Shown in pieces: positions 1 through 5,887 of a stretch of DNA of 9,008 nucleotides (its first letter is position 1; each line of letters opens with the position of its first letter). Origin of the DNA: JBCCZC01 sp039188505 (lineage in GTDB: Bacteria > Pseudomonadota > Gammaproteobacteria > Xanthomonadales > SZUA-38); the NCBI GenBank assembly GCA_039188505.1, contig JBCCZC010000228.1, positions 1 to 9,008 of the forward strand, in the 5' to 3' direction. The position numbers and the translations under genes were made by a program. The notes under the pieces are model-generated. The model was not told where the DNA came from, ran no database searches, and worked only from the letters and a program-made list of their open reading frames with translations.

Positions 1-1264
1 GCACCTCGCCCGCGGTCGGCCGGTAGAGGCCGACCAGGAGTTTAAAGAGCGTCGTCTTTCCCGAACCGTTGGCCCCCACGATAGCCAGGCTGGTACCCGG
101 GCGCACGGCGAGATCGACGTCGGCAAGCGCGGGCTGCTCCGCGCCCGGGTAGGTGAAGCTGACGCCCTCGAAGCCGATGCCGGCGCGCGGTTCCGAGCCT
201 TCGGTCTCCGCCCCACCGGCGGTGCGAACGGGATCCTCGAGGAACTCGTAAAGGTTCGACAGGTAGAGGTTGTCCTCGTACATGCCGTTGATCGCGTTCA
301 GGCTCGCGGACACCGCCGACTGCCCCTGCTTGAAGACCATCATGTACATGGTCATCTGGCCGAGGGTGATCGTCGCGGCGACGGCGGCCATCACTACCCA
401 GACGAAGGAGCCGTAAAGGGCCACGGTGCTCACCAGCCCCAGACCGAAGCCCCACCAGCCGCGCCGGATCGTCAGCGCCCGGTCCTCGCGATAGAGCCGC
501 TCGAAGATCTCGCGGTAGCGGCGCAACAGCAGCGGGCCGAGCTGGTAGAGCTTGACCTCTTTCGCGTAGTCCTCGCGGGCGAGCACGGTTTCGAGATACA
601 TCCGCTTGCGGGTCTCCGGCGAGCGCCAGTAGAACAGCTGGAAGGCCGCATTCGCGAAACGCACCTCGGCGATGAAGGCGGGAATGCCGCCGCCGAAGAG
701 AAGCAGTACCGCCAGCGGCGAGAACTGCCATAGCAGGGCGGCGAAGCCCGTCAGGGCGAGGGCGTTCTGCGCGAGCCCGAAGGTCCGGTTGACCAGCGAT
801 AGCGGCCGGGACGAGGCCTCGCGGCGCGCGCGCGTGAGTCGATCGTTGAACTCGGAGTCTTCGAACTGCGTGAGATCCAGCGTGAGCGCCTTCTCGAGGA
901 TCAACACGTTGACCCGCTGGCCGAGCTGGGCCCGCAGCAGCTGCTTGCAGATCGAGAGTCCGGTCTGGGCGGCCGCGATACCGGCGATCGCCAGCCCCTC
1001 CGCCGCGACCAGCCAGAGCACGCGCGTGGGGTCCGCCCCGGTCGCGTCCTGCACGATCAGGACCACGCCATCGACGATGAGCTGGCCGATGTAGGCCGCG
1101 ACCGCCGGCAGCGCACCCGCCACCACGGTCAGGAGCGCCATCACGATGGTCAGGGTCGGGCTGGTCTGCCAGACCAGTTCGATCGCGCGCCGCGAGAACC
1201 GGAATACGGACAGGAAGCCGCCGAGCCGGGTGCCGGCCTTGGCCATTTGCGAGGGTGGTGACAC
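1..1264 (-). CDS. ABC transporter, fused permease/ATP-binding protein (3' end cut by window edge)
   Basis: Translation of the minus strand gives 421 residues without a stop, running off the left edge. It looks like an exporter half-transporter. Hydrophobic segments lie near residues 36-60, 83-103, 160-200 (two) and 285-325 (two), followed by an ATP-binding domain from about residue 363. That domain shows an A-loop tyrosine (FTYPG, Y372) and a Walker A motif GANGSGKTT at 397-405. The signature motif, Walker B and H-loop would lie outside the window. I chose the GTG start at 1262-1264 because AGGAG (1270-1274) sits 5 nt ahead of it; an in-frame ATG at 1244-1246 lacks a ribosome site. Substrate cannot be inferred; lipid, peptide or drug export are all possible for this class. 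It is divergent from the EAL gene. A long open frame on the same strand in another register is a GC artefact. Confidence 0.9.
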   Translation of the reverse strand, partial: MSPPSQMAKAGTRLGGFLSVFRFSRRAIELVWQTSPTLTIVMALLTVVAGALPAVAAYIGQLIVDGVVLIVQDATGADPTRVLWLVAAEGLAIAGIAAAQTGLSICKQLLRAQLGQRVNVLILEKALTLDLTQFEDSEFNDRLTRARREASSRPLSLVNRTFGLAQNALALTGFAALLWQFSPLAVLLLFGGGIPAFIAEVRFANAAFQLFYWRSPETRKRMYLETVLAREDYAKEVKLYQLGPLLLRRYREIFERLYREDRALTIRRGWWGFGLGLVSTVALYGSFVWVVMAAVAATITLGQMTMYMMVFKQGQSAVSASLNAINGMYEDNLYLSNLYEFLEDPVRTAGGAETEGSEPRAGIGFEGVSFTYPGAEQPALADVDLAVRPGTSLAIVGANGSGKTTLFKLLVGLYRPTAGEV

Positions 1265-1436
1265 GGGCACTCCTGAAATCCTTCGACCCGTTTCCTGGCG
1301 GCGTTGCGCCCCTTAGGGAAGGGCGCCGGCCTTTCCGGGCGGGACGCGCCTTGGCGCGAAGGCCGCCACGTTGCATCCGCAATTTTCAGGTGGATCGAGT
1401 CCTAGAGGATATACTACCCCGAGGGAGGGCTTGACC
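1265..1436. promoter_or_regulatory. Divergent intergenic region with stacked palindromes
   Basis: The region between the divergent ABC and EAL genes holds three adjacent inverted repeats: GCGCCC/GGGCGC (1306-1311 with 1321-1326), GGAAGGGC/GCCTTTCC (1317-1324 with 1329-1336, one wobble) and CGCGCC TT GGCGCG (1345-1358). The first two overlap, so they are alternatives in RNA. All lie in what would be the leader of the ABC transcript. On the plus strand TATACT (1410-1415) is a possible -10 for the EAL gene, but I see no good -35 at 16-18 nt. Role as operator or leader structure is inference. Confidence 0.35.
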
Positions 1437-2666
1437 ATGACCCAGACGATGCCGAATCGGCGCGCCGTCGCCGACGGAGATCTGCTGTTCCGCGAAGGTG
1501 ACGAGGCGGACTGCGCCTACATCATCGAGAGCGGACGCCTCGAAATCTCCACGAGCGCGGACGGAAGTCCGGTCGTGATCTGCCATCTCGAAGCGGGCGA
1601 TATCGTCGGCGAGATGGGCGTCATCGACCATGCGCCGCGCACCGCTACGGCCCGGGCCGTGGGCGAGACCCAGCTGCTCGTGGTCACCCGGGACACGCTG
1701 ACGGATCGCCTCGCGGGCGCCGACCCGATTCTCAAGCTCCTGGTGAAGGTCCTCCTGGACCGCTATCGGACGGGGCTCGACAGCGTTCGCGGCGACGGTA
1801 GCAGCGCCGAGCGCGAGGAACTGCTGGGTGCCGAGGTCGTCGGCGAATACATGGCCCACGGCATCGACAAGATGCGCCTCGAAGCCGAACTCAAGGAAGC
1901 GCTGAACGAAGGCCAGCTCAACGTCTTCTACCAGCCGCTCCTCGACGTTCAGAGCGAACGCGTTGCCGGCTTCGAAGCGCTGACCCGCTGGGAGCACCCC
2001 CAGCGTGGCCACATCTCACCGGGGCTTTTCATCAGCCTCGCCGAGGAGACGACGCTGATCGTCCCCGTTGGCCTGTATGTCTTCGAGCAGGCCTGCCGGG
2101 ACCTCGTCGAGTTCAACGAGGTCGCCGCCGAACACGGCTACCCGTTCTCGCTGTTCATGAGCATCAACGTCTCGGCGCGGCAGATTGCCGATGCCGACTT
2201 CATCGAGAGCGCCGCGGCCATCACCGACCAGCACCAGGTCGATCGCGGCCAGATCAAGCTCGAGCTCACCGAGGGGCTCGCGATGAACCACGCGGAGACC
2301 CAGGACTGGATCCGCAGCGCCCAGGCGCTCGGTTTCCGGGTTTCACTCGATGATTTCGGCACGGGCTATTCCTCCCTCGAAACGCTCGCCAGCCTCCCCC
2401 TGAACGCGGCGAAGATCGACCAGGCGTTCGTCCGGGAACTGCGCGTCGACTATCGAGCCCGCGAGCTCATGCGGGGCATCGTGAGCCTGATGAAAGGCCT
2501 GGGCCTCCAGGTCATCGTCGAGGGAATCGAGACGCGGCACCAGCTGAACTTCATTGCCGCCCTGGACTGCCACATCGCCCAGGGCTACCTCATCGGGCCG
2601 GCATTGAAGCACGACGATGCCCGCGATCTGCTCATCGAGGGCCCGGCGCTCGAGGACGCGAGCTGA
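1437..2666 (+). CDS. Cyclic-nucleotide-binding domain / EAL-domain c-di-GMP phosphodiesterase
   Basis: A 409-residue cytoplasmic two-domain protein. Residues ~10-115 form a Crp-like cyclic-nucleotide-binding fold; the phosphate-binding cassette region GEMGVIDHAPRTATA (58-72) keeps the glutamate (E59) and arginine (R68) that hold cyclic nucleotides in CRP and PKA. Residues ~148-400 form an EAL domain, which hydrolyses c-di-GMP to pGpG. The metal and catalytic residues are present: E180 (EALTR), N244 (SINVS), E276 (KLELTEG), D305-D306 (DDFGTGYSS), K326 (KID), E362 (VEGIET) and Q382 (QGYLIG). There is no transmembrane segment, signal peptide or GGDEF domain. An ATG at 1437-1439 preceded by GGAG in a GAGGGAGGG run (1421-1429) fits best; the upstream ATG at 1371 lies in the palindromic leader without a ribosome site. 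The architecture predicts ligand-gated c-di-GMP breakdown. The ligand itself (cAMP, cGMP or other) is not determined by sequence. Confidence 0.93.
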   Translation: MTQTMPNRRAVADGDLLFREGDEADCAYIIESGRLEISTSADGSPVVICHLEAGDIVGEMGVIDHAPRTATARAVGETQLLVVTRDTLTDRLAGADPILKLLVKVLLDRYRTGLDSVRGDGSSAEREELLGAEVVGEYMAHGIDKMRLEAELKEALNEGQLNVFYQPLLDVQSERVAGFEALTRWEHPQRGHISPGLFISLAEETTLIVPVGLYVFEQACRDLVEFNEVAAEHGYPFSLFMSINVSARQIADADFIESAAAITDQHQVDRGQIKLELTEGLAMNHAETQDWIRSAQALGFRVSLDDFGTGYSSLETLASLPLNAAKIDQAFVRELRVDYRARELMRGIVSLMKGLGLQVIVEGIETRHQLNFIAALDCHIAQGYLIGPALKHDDARDLLIEGPALEDAS

Positions 2667-2880
2667 TTGAGATTCGGGTCCAGCGGCGACCATCCGGGGC
2701 CGCGCCCATCGTCAAGGAAATAGCCCCCCACGTTCTGAGCGGTCTGGACAAGTCAAGAACGGCTTCCGCGCAGGTTGCCGCGGACTCGCCGTGCATCGAT
2801 AGGCGCGGCCCCGGCTCGGAGACCTTCGGTCAGGCCCGCGCGACCCACCGCCTGTTTCCAGGCCTACCTCGCCCATCGGG
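2667..2880. other. Gene-free intergenic stretch with a candidate structured element (inverted repeat 2694-2814)
   Basis: No credible coding frame lies between the EAL stop and the peroxidase terminator. The stretch contains a perfect 13-bp inverted repeat, CCGGGGCCGCGCC at 2694-2706 and GGCGCGGCCCCGG at 2802-2814. The 95-nt interior has two smaller stems: CGTTCTGA with TCAAGAACG (2731-2738 with 2753-2761, one bulged A) and CCGCG/CGCGG (2766-2770 with 2779-2783). Together these could fold as a closed multibranch structure of about 121 nt, either as the 3' untranslated region of the EAL transcript or as a separate RNA. I recognise no known RNA family, and there is no T-tract, so it is not an intrinsic terminator. 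Confidence 0.35.
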
Positions 2881-2905
2881 AAAACGCCCCGGTCGCTCCG
2901 GGGCG
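2881..2905 (-). terminator. Rho-independent terminator of the peroxidase gene
   Basis: Read on the minus strand, an 8-bp GC stem CGCCCCGG / CCGGGGCG with a 5-nt loop (2885-2905) is followed directly by TTTT (2884-2881). It lies 24 bp past the peroxidase stop codon. On the plus strand the same stem is followed only by CGGTCTTTCTC, so it would serve the EAL gene weakly if at all. Confidence 0.7.
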
Positions 2906-2928
2906 CGGTCTTTCTCGCCCCTGCGATT

Positions 2929-3417
2929 CTAGGCCTTGAGGAGGGATTCCACCGCCGGACCGATCGCGTCGGGGGTGGTCTGCGGCGCGAAGCGCTCGAC
3001 CGGCTTGCCGTCCTTCCCGACGAGGAACTTCGTGAAGTTCCACTTGATCCCCTCGCTACCGAGCACGCCCGGGGCGGCCCCCTTCAGGTAGGAGAACAGC
3101 GGGTGGGCGTCCTTGCCGTTGACGTCCACCTTCTCGAAGAGCGGAAACGTCACGCCGAAATTCAGCTCACAGAACTCCGAGATCTCGCTCTCCGAGCCGG
3201 GCTCCTGCTTGCCGAACTGGTTGCAGGGGAAACCCAGAACCACGAAGTCGTCCTGGCCGTATTTCTGGTAGAGCGACTCGAGGCCCTTGTACTGGGGCGT
3301 GAAACCGCACTTGCTGGCGGTATTGACGACCAGCACGACCTTGCCTTCGTAAGCGCTCAGGGGGGCGTCCGAACCGTCGATGGTCCGGGCGGAGAACTCG
3401 TGGATGCTGTCTGCCAT
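2929..3417 (-). CDS. Glutathione peroxidase family thiol peroxidase (cysteine type)
   Basis: A 162-residue thioredoxin-fold peroxidase that reduces H2O2 and organic hydroperoxides. The catalytic tetrad of the family is complete: peroxidatic C37 (ASKCGFTPQY), Q71 (FGKQEPG), W126 and N127 (KWNFTKF). The peroxidatic residue is cysteine rather than selenocysteine. C83 (SEFCELNFGV) sits where thioredoxin-dependent members carry their resolving cysteine, so thioredoxin is a more likely reductant than glutathione (inference). C65 lies in the conserved FPCNQF motif. There is no signal peptide, so it is predicted cytoplasmic. Length is normal for short bacterial members such as BtuE relatives. The ATG at 3415-3417 follows GAGAGG (3424-3429). 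The Kazal-type lipoprotein lies 50 bp upstream on the same strand and may share its transcript; an intrinsic terminator follows the stop. Confidence 0.95.
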   Translation of the reverse strand: MADSIHEFSARTIDGSDAPLSAYEGKVVLVVNTASKCGFTPQYKGLESLYQKYGQDDFVVLGFPCNQFGKQEPGSESEISEFCELNFGVTFPLFEKVDVNGKDAHPLFSYLKGAAPGVLGSEGIKWNFTKFLVGKDGKPVERFAPQTTPDAIGPAVESLLKA

Positions 3418-3437
3418 GAATGGCCTCTCGGATAGGG

Positions 3438-3479
3438 GCTTCGCCGCTGACCGGGCGGCGCGAGACGTCAGCCCGAAGC
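3438..3479 (-). promoter_or_regulatory. Intercistronic hairpin between lipoprotein and peroxidase genes
   Basis: GCTTCG-CC-GCTGAC (3438-3451) pairs with GTCAGC-C-CGAAGC (3467-3479): two 6-bp stems around a small internal loop, with a 15-nt apical loop. It overlaps the lipoprotein stop codon (3468-3470) and ends 8 nt before the ribosome site of the peroxidase. No T-run follows on the minus strand, so it is not a classic terminator. An RNA stability or processing element is possible. Confidence 0.45.
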
Positions 3480-3716
3480 GTCGCAGGCGCCCTGTGTAAA
3501 CCGCGTCACGCCTGCGGAGCCGGCGGCGCAGGCGTTCGAGTAGGTCACATCATTGCAGCCGCAGACGGGGGCGTACTCCATCGTGCACATGCGCTCCGGA
3601 TCCGCGAGCTTCGGGTTGATGCAGGGACCCTCGTCGGCCGTCCGGGTCTCACGGGCACAGCCTGCCGTCAGCAGCAGGGCGAGGAGCAGAACGAACAGGC
3701 TTGAGGACGTCTTCAT
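3468..3716 (-). CDS. Small lipoprotein with a Kazal-type protease-inhibitor domain
   Basis: An 82-residue precursor. Residues 1-19 are a lipoprotein signal peptide (KTSSS, hydrophobic LFVLLLALLL, lipobox LTAGC) with lipidated C20; Ala at +2 suggests outer-membrane sorting by the E. coli Lol rule. The mature part has exactly six further cysteines (C32, C44, C52, C54, C63, C78), enough for three disulfides. The block around 46-63, EYAPVCGCNDVTYSNAC, is the hallmark of Kazal domains. Known Kazal domains inhibit serine proteases; bacterial lipoprotein members are mostly uncharacterised, so inhibition of an envelope or foreign protease is inference. No Shine-Dalgarno sequence precedes the ATG; a TATTAT box (3724-3729, read on the minus strand) sits about 7 nt before it, suggesting a very short or absent leader. 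The peroxidase gene follows on the same strand. Confidence 0.88.
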   Translation of the reverse strand: MKTSSSLFVLLLALLLTAGCARETRTADEGPCINPKLADPERMCTMEYAPVCGCNDVTYSNACAAGSAGVTRFTQGACDASG

Positions 3717-3729
3717 GGCGCGAATAATA
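3701..3729 (+). promoter_or_regulatory. Overlapping divergent promoter core (lipoprotein / DUF3025)
   Basis: On the plus strand TTGAGG (3701-3706, 4/6 to the -35 consensus) and AATAAT (3723-3728, 5/6 to the -10 consensus) are 16 nt apart. Transcription would begin about 7 nt later, at or next to the ATG at 3735. The same AT-rich heptamer read on the minus strand gives TATTAT (3729-3724), placing a start next to the lipoprotein ATG at 3716, although its -35 (near TTCCTT, 3747-3752) is poor. Neither ATG has a convincing ribosome site. Confidence 0.45.
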
Positions 3730-3734
3730 GGCGC

Positions 3735-4520
3735 ATGGGAACACGGAAGGAATGGCAGCGTCGGCTCACGGTCCTCGGACCGATGTTCGCGGACGCCGAG
3801 CAGGCGTTAGGCGCCGCCTTGCCCCGACGCTTTCCCGACCCGGACGCGCTGACGGCGCTGGTCCACGGCCGGGCACGAACGCGGGGCGGTCAGCCGGTCC
3901 GCTTCGTCAGCGCGAACGACGGCCGGACGTCGGCGCTGCAGTACGAGCAGCGGGTCTTCGAGACGGGGCTGGTTGCCACGCGCCCCGAGGACTGGCACGA
4001 CCTGTTCAACGCGCTCTCCTGGGCCCTGTTTCCCCAGACGAAGGCGGCATTGAACGCGGGGCACTATCGCGAGCGCGATGCCGCCGGACGCTCCCGTCGC
4101 CGGGACGCGCTGACGCTGGTGGACGAGGCGGGCCTGGTGTGTGCCGTGACAGAGCAGACCTACGAGGCCCTGAACGACCGCCACGACTGGCGCGCGCTCT
4201 TCATCGAGCGGCGGGCAGCGTGGCATCGGTGGATCCAGCCGATCCTCGTCGGCCATGGCCTCATGGCCCAGTGCCTCGAACCCCACATCGGACTCACGGC
4301 GAAGGCCATCTACGTGCCCGTACCCAGGGATTTTGCGGTGCTCCCGGCGAGGCGCCGGTTGGCCCTGGTCGACGGCTGGCTCGCCGAACGGATCGAGCGG
4401 CTCGAATCTCCGCGCGAGCTTCTGCCCCTGCCCGTGCTGGGCATCCCGGAGTGGCACGCGGCCAACGCCGACCCGGCCTTCTACGACGACACCGACTACT
4501 TCCGCCCGCGCCGCCGCTAG
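3735..4520 (+). CDS. DUF3025 family protein of unknown function
   Basis: A 261-residue soluble protein that I recognise as the DUF3025 family of mostly Gamma- and Betaproteobacteria. Its hallmark is the central block at residues 69-110, with FETGLVATRPEDWHDLFNAL followed by SWALFPQTKAALNAGH. Further family-like stretches are RRRDALTLVDEAGLV (121-135) and GHGLMAQCLEPHIGLTAKAI (173-192). No signal peptide or membrane segment is visible. The biochemical role of the family is unknown to me. The ATG at 3735 is chosen because the frame begins there and the block alignment covers nearly the whole length; only AGG (3729-3731) lies upstream, too close for a normal ribosome site, so a leaderless start is possible. 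It converges with the HIT gene with 13 bp between stop codons and no terminator between them. Confidence 0.85.
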   Translation: MGTRKEWQRRLTVLGPMFADAEQALGAALPRRFPDPDALTALVHGRARTRGGQPVRFVSANDGRTSALQYEQRVFETGLVATRPEDWHDLFNALSWALFPQTKAALNAGHYRERDAAGRSRRRDALTLVDEAGLVCAVTEQTYEALNDRHDWRALFIERRAAWHRWIQPILVGHGLMAQCLEPHIGLTAKAIYVPVPRDFAVLPARRRLALVDGWLAERIERLESPRELLPLPVLGIPEWHAANADPAFYDDTDYFRPRRR

Positions 4521-4533
4521 ACCGGAACGGACG

Positions 4534-4878
4534 TCATCCCGGCGGCCAGGTCAGGGGGCGGCCGGCGAGGAAATGCAGATGAATATGCCAGACCGTCTGC
4601 CCGGCGGCAGCGTTGCAGTTCATCACCACGCGAAATCCGTCCTCGGCCACGCCGATCTGGGCCGCGTAGGCCTTCGCCGCGAGGAACAGCTCGCCCACGA
4701 GCGGCGCATCAGCCTCGGTGAGGTCGTTGATCGTGCGGATGTGCTTCTTCGGGATAAAGAGCACGTGCTCGGGTGCCTGGCCGTTGATATCGCGGAAGCC
4801 GAGCACCGAGTCCGTCTCGTAGACGATGTCGGCAGGAATGCGCCGTTCGATGATGTCGAGGAACAGGGTTTCGGACAT
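4534..4878 (-). CDS. HIT family protein (HinT-like purine nucleoside phosphoramidase)
   Basis: A 114-residue protein with the histidine-triad motif HIHLHFL at 98-104, preceded by QTVW and followed by AGR, as in HinT/PKCI-type members (QSV-HxHxH-GGR). H100, the middle histidine, corresponds to the nucleophile that is transiently nucleotidylated in HINT1. Such enzymes hydrolyse AMP-lysine and other nucleoside phosphoramidates. N-terminal features FRDINGQAPEHVLFIPKKHI (28-47) are typical of the family. I start it at the ATG 4876-4878, which follows GAGGT (4883-4887). A longer open frame back to 5040 overlaps recR and has low-complexity residues unlike the family. It follows recR by 73 bp without a visible terminator, so it may end the dnaX-ybaB-recR transcript. 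Confidence 0.93.
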   Translation of the reverse strand: MSETLFLDIIERRIPADIVYETDSVLGFRDINGQAPEHVLFIPKKHIRTINDLTEADAPLVGELFLAAKAYAAQIGVAEDGFRVVMNCNAAAGQTVWHIHLHFLAGRPLTWPPG

Positions 4879-4951
4879 GACGACCTCGCTGCTGTATGGC
4901 TCTGGGATGACGGTACCACCTCCCCGTCGTCGCCGGGCTGGATGGGATGGG

Positions 4952-5548
4952 TCAGACGGCCTGACGTCCCGAAAAAGCGTGGGCCAGGGTGCCGCTGTCG
5001 ACGTATTCGAGCTCGCCACCGAGGGGCACCCCGTGGGCAATGCGCGAAGCGCGCACCCCGGCGTCGCGCGCCATCTCGCTCAGGTAGTGGGCGGTGGCTT
5101 CACCTTCGACCGTGGGGTTGGTCGCGATGATGAGCTCTTCGATCCCTTCCTCGGCGAGACGCTCCTCGAGCTGATCCAGGCCGAGCTCCGCCGGTCCGAT
5201 GCCGTCGAGGGGCGAAAGCCGCCCGAGCAGCACGAAATAGCGGCCGCGATAGCCCGTCGCCTGCTCGATCACGAGAATGTCGGCCGGGGACTCCACCGCG
5301 CAGAGCAGGCGCCCGTCGCGATCGCTGGCGGCGCAGATCCTGCAGATCCTGTGCTCCGTGAGCGTGCGGCAGCGTTCGCATCGACCGATACCGTCGATCG
5401 CAGCGCTCAGGGCACCGGCGAGCGTCATCGCGCCTTCCGGGTCCCGCTCGAGGAGATGAAACGCCATGCGCTGGGCCGACTTCGGCCCGACGCCAGGCAG
5501 GCACCGGAGCGCCGTCATCAGCTGCTCGAGCAGTGGCACTTCGGCCAC
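4952..5548 (-). CDS. recR: Recombination mediator protein RecR
   Basis: A 198-residue protein, the usual RecR length. In order it shows a helix-hairpin-helix (LPGVGPKSAQRMAFHLL, 17-33), a four-cysteine zinc finger (C57, C60, C69, C72) and a TOPRIM domain from about residue 82 with E86 (VESPADI), a GRYFVLLGRLSPLDGIGP segment and ATNPTVEGEATA (142-153). RecR works with RecF and RecO to load RecA on SSB-coated gapped DNA. Translation starts at a GTG (5546-5548) one nucleotide after the ybaB stop (5550-5552), with no strong ribosome site of its own, so translational coupling to ybaB is likely. The order dnaX-ybaB-recR is widely conserved in Proteobacteria. Confidence 0.97.
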   Translation of the reverse strand: MAEVPLLEQLMTALRCLPGVGPKSAQRMAFHLLERDPEGAMTLAGALSAAIDGIGRCERCRTLTEHRICRICAASDRDGRLLCAVESPADILVIEQATGYRGRYFVLLGRLSPLDGIGPAELGLDQLEERLAEEGIEELIIATNPTVEGEATAHYLSEMARDAGVRASRIAHGVPLGGELEYVDSGTLAHAFSGRQAV

Positions 5549-5549
5549 T

Positions 5550-5876
5550 TCAGAAGGGCAGCTTCATGCCCGGCGGCAGCTTGAGGCCGCTGGTCAGCCC
5601 CGACATCCGCTCCTGGGTTTCCGCATTGAGCTTGTTCACCGCGTCGTTGATCGCCGCGGCGATGAGATCCTCGGTCATGTCGGGATCGTCCTGGAACAGG
5701 GAACGGTCGATCTCCACGCGGCGCGCCTCGTGCCGCCCGGTCATCGTTACGCGGACCATGCCGCCACCCGACTCGCCAACCACTTCCAGGTTGGCGACTT
5801 CCTCCTGCGCCTTCTGGAAGTCGTCCTGCATTTTCTGGGCCTGCTGCATGAGGCCCGCCAAAGGTCCTTTCATCAT
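5550..5876 (-). CDS. ybaB: YbaB/EbfC family nucleoid-associated protein
   Basis: A 108-residue protein of the usual family length. The N-terminal helix MKGPLAGLMQQAQKMQ is typical, followed by a glycine-rich turn (VVGESGGGMVRVTMTG, 32-47) and an RRVEIDRSLF strand region. The C-terminus is SGLKLPPGMKLPF. The family forms tweezer-like dimers that bind DNA and coat the nucleoid. AGGAAA (5879-5884) precedes two adjacent ATG codons (5874-5876 and 5871-5873); I used the first, but the second is equally possible. The gene begins 11 nt after the dnaX stop and ends 1 nt before the recR start, so the three form one transcription unit. Confidence 0.95.
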   Translation of the reverse strand: MMKGPLAGLMQQAQKMQDDFQKAQEEVANLEVVGESGGGMVRVTMTGRHEARRVEIDRSLFQDDPDMTEDLIAAAINDAVNKLNAETQERMSGLTSGLKLPPGMKLPF

Positions 5877-5887
5877 CGATTTCCTGA

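Noticed and set aside
42..1382. 446-residue minus-strand open frame
   Set aside because: It is out of register with the frame encoding clear ABC transporter segments and Walker A; its Arg/Gly/Ala-rich translation is typical of a GC-rich shadow frame.
4534..5040. Longer 168-residue start for the HIT protein
   Set aside because: The extra 54 residues overlap recR, are low complexity and unlike the family; the ATG at 4878 has its own ribosome site.
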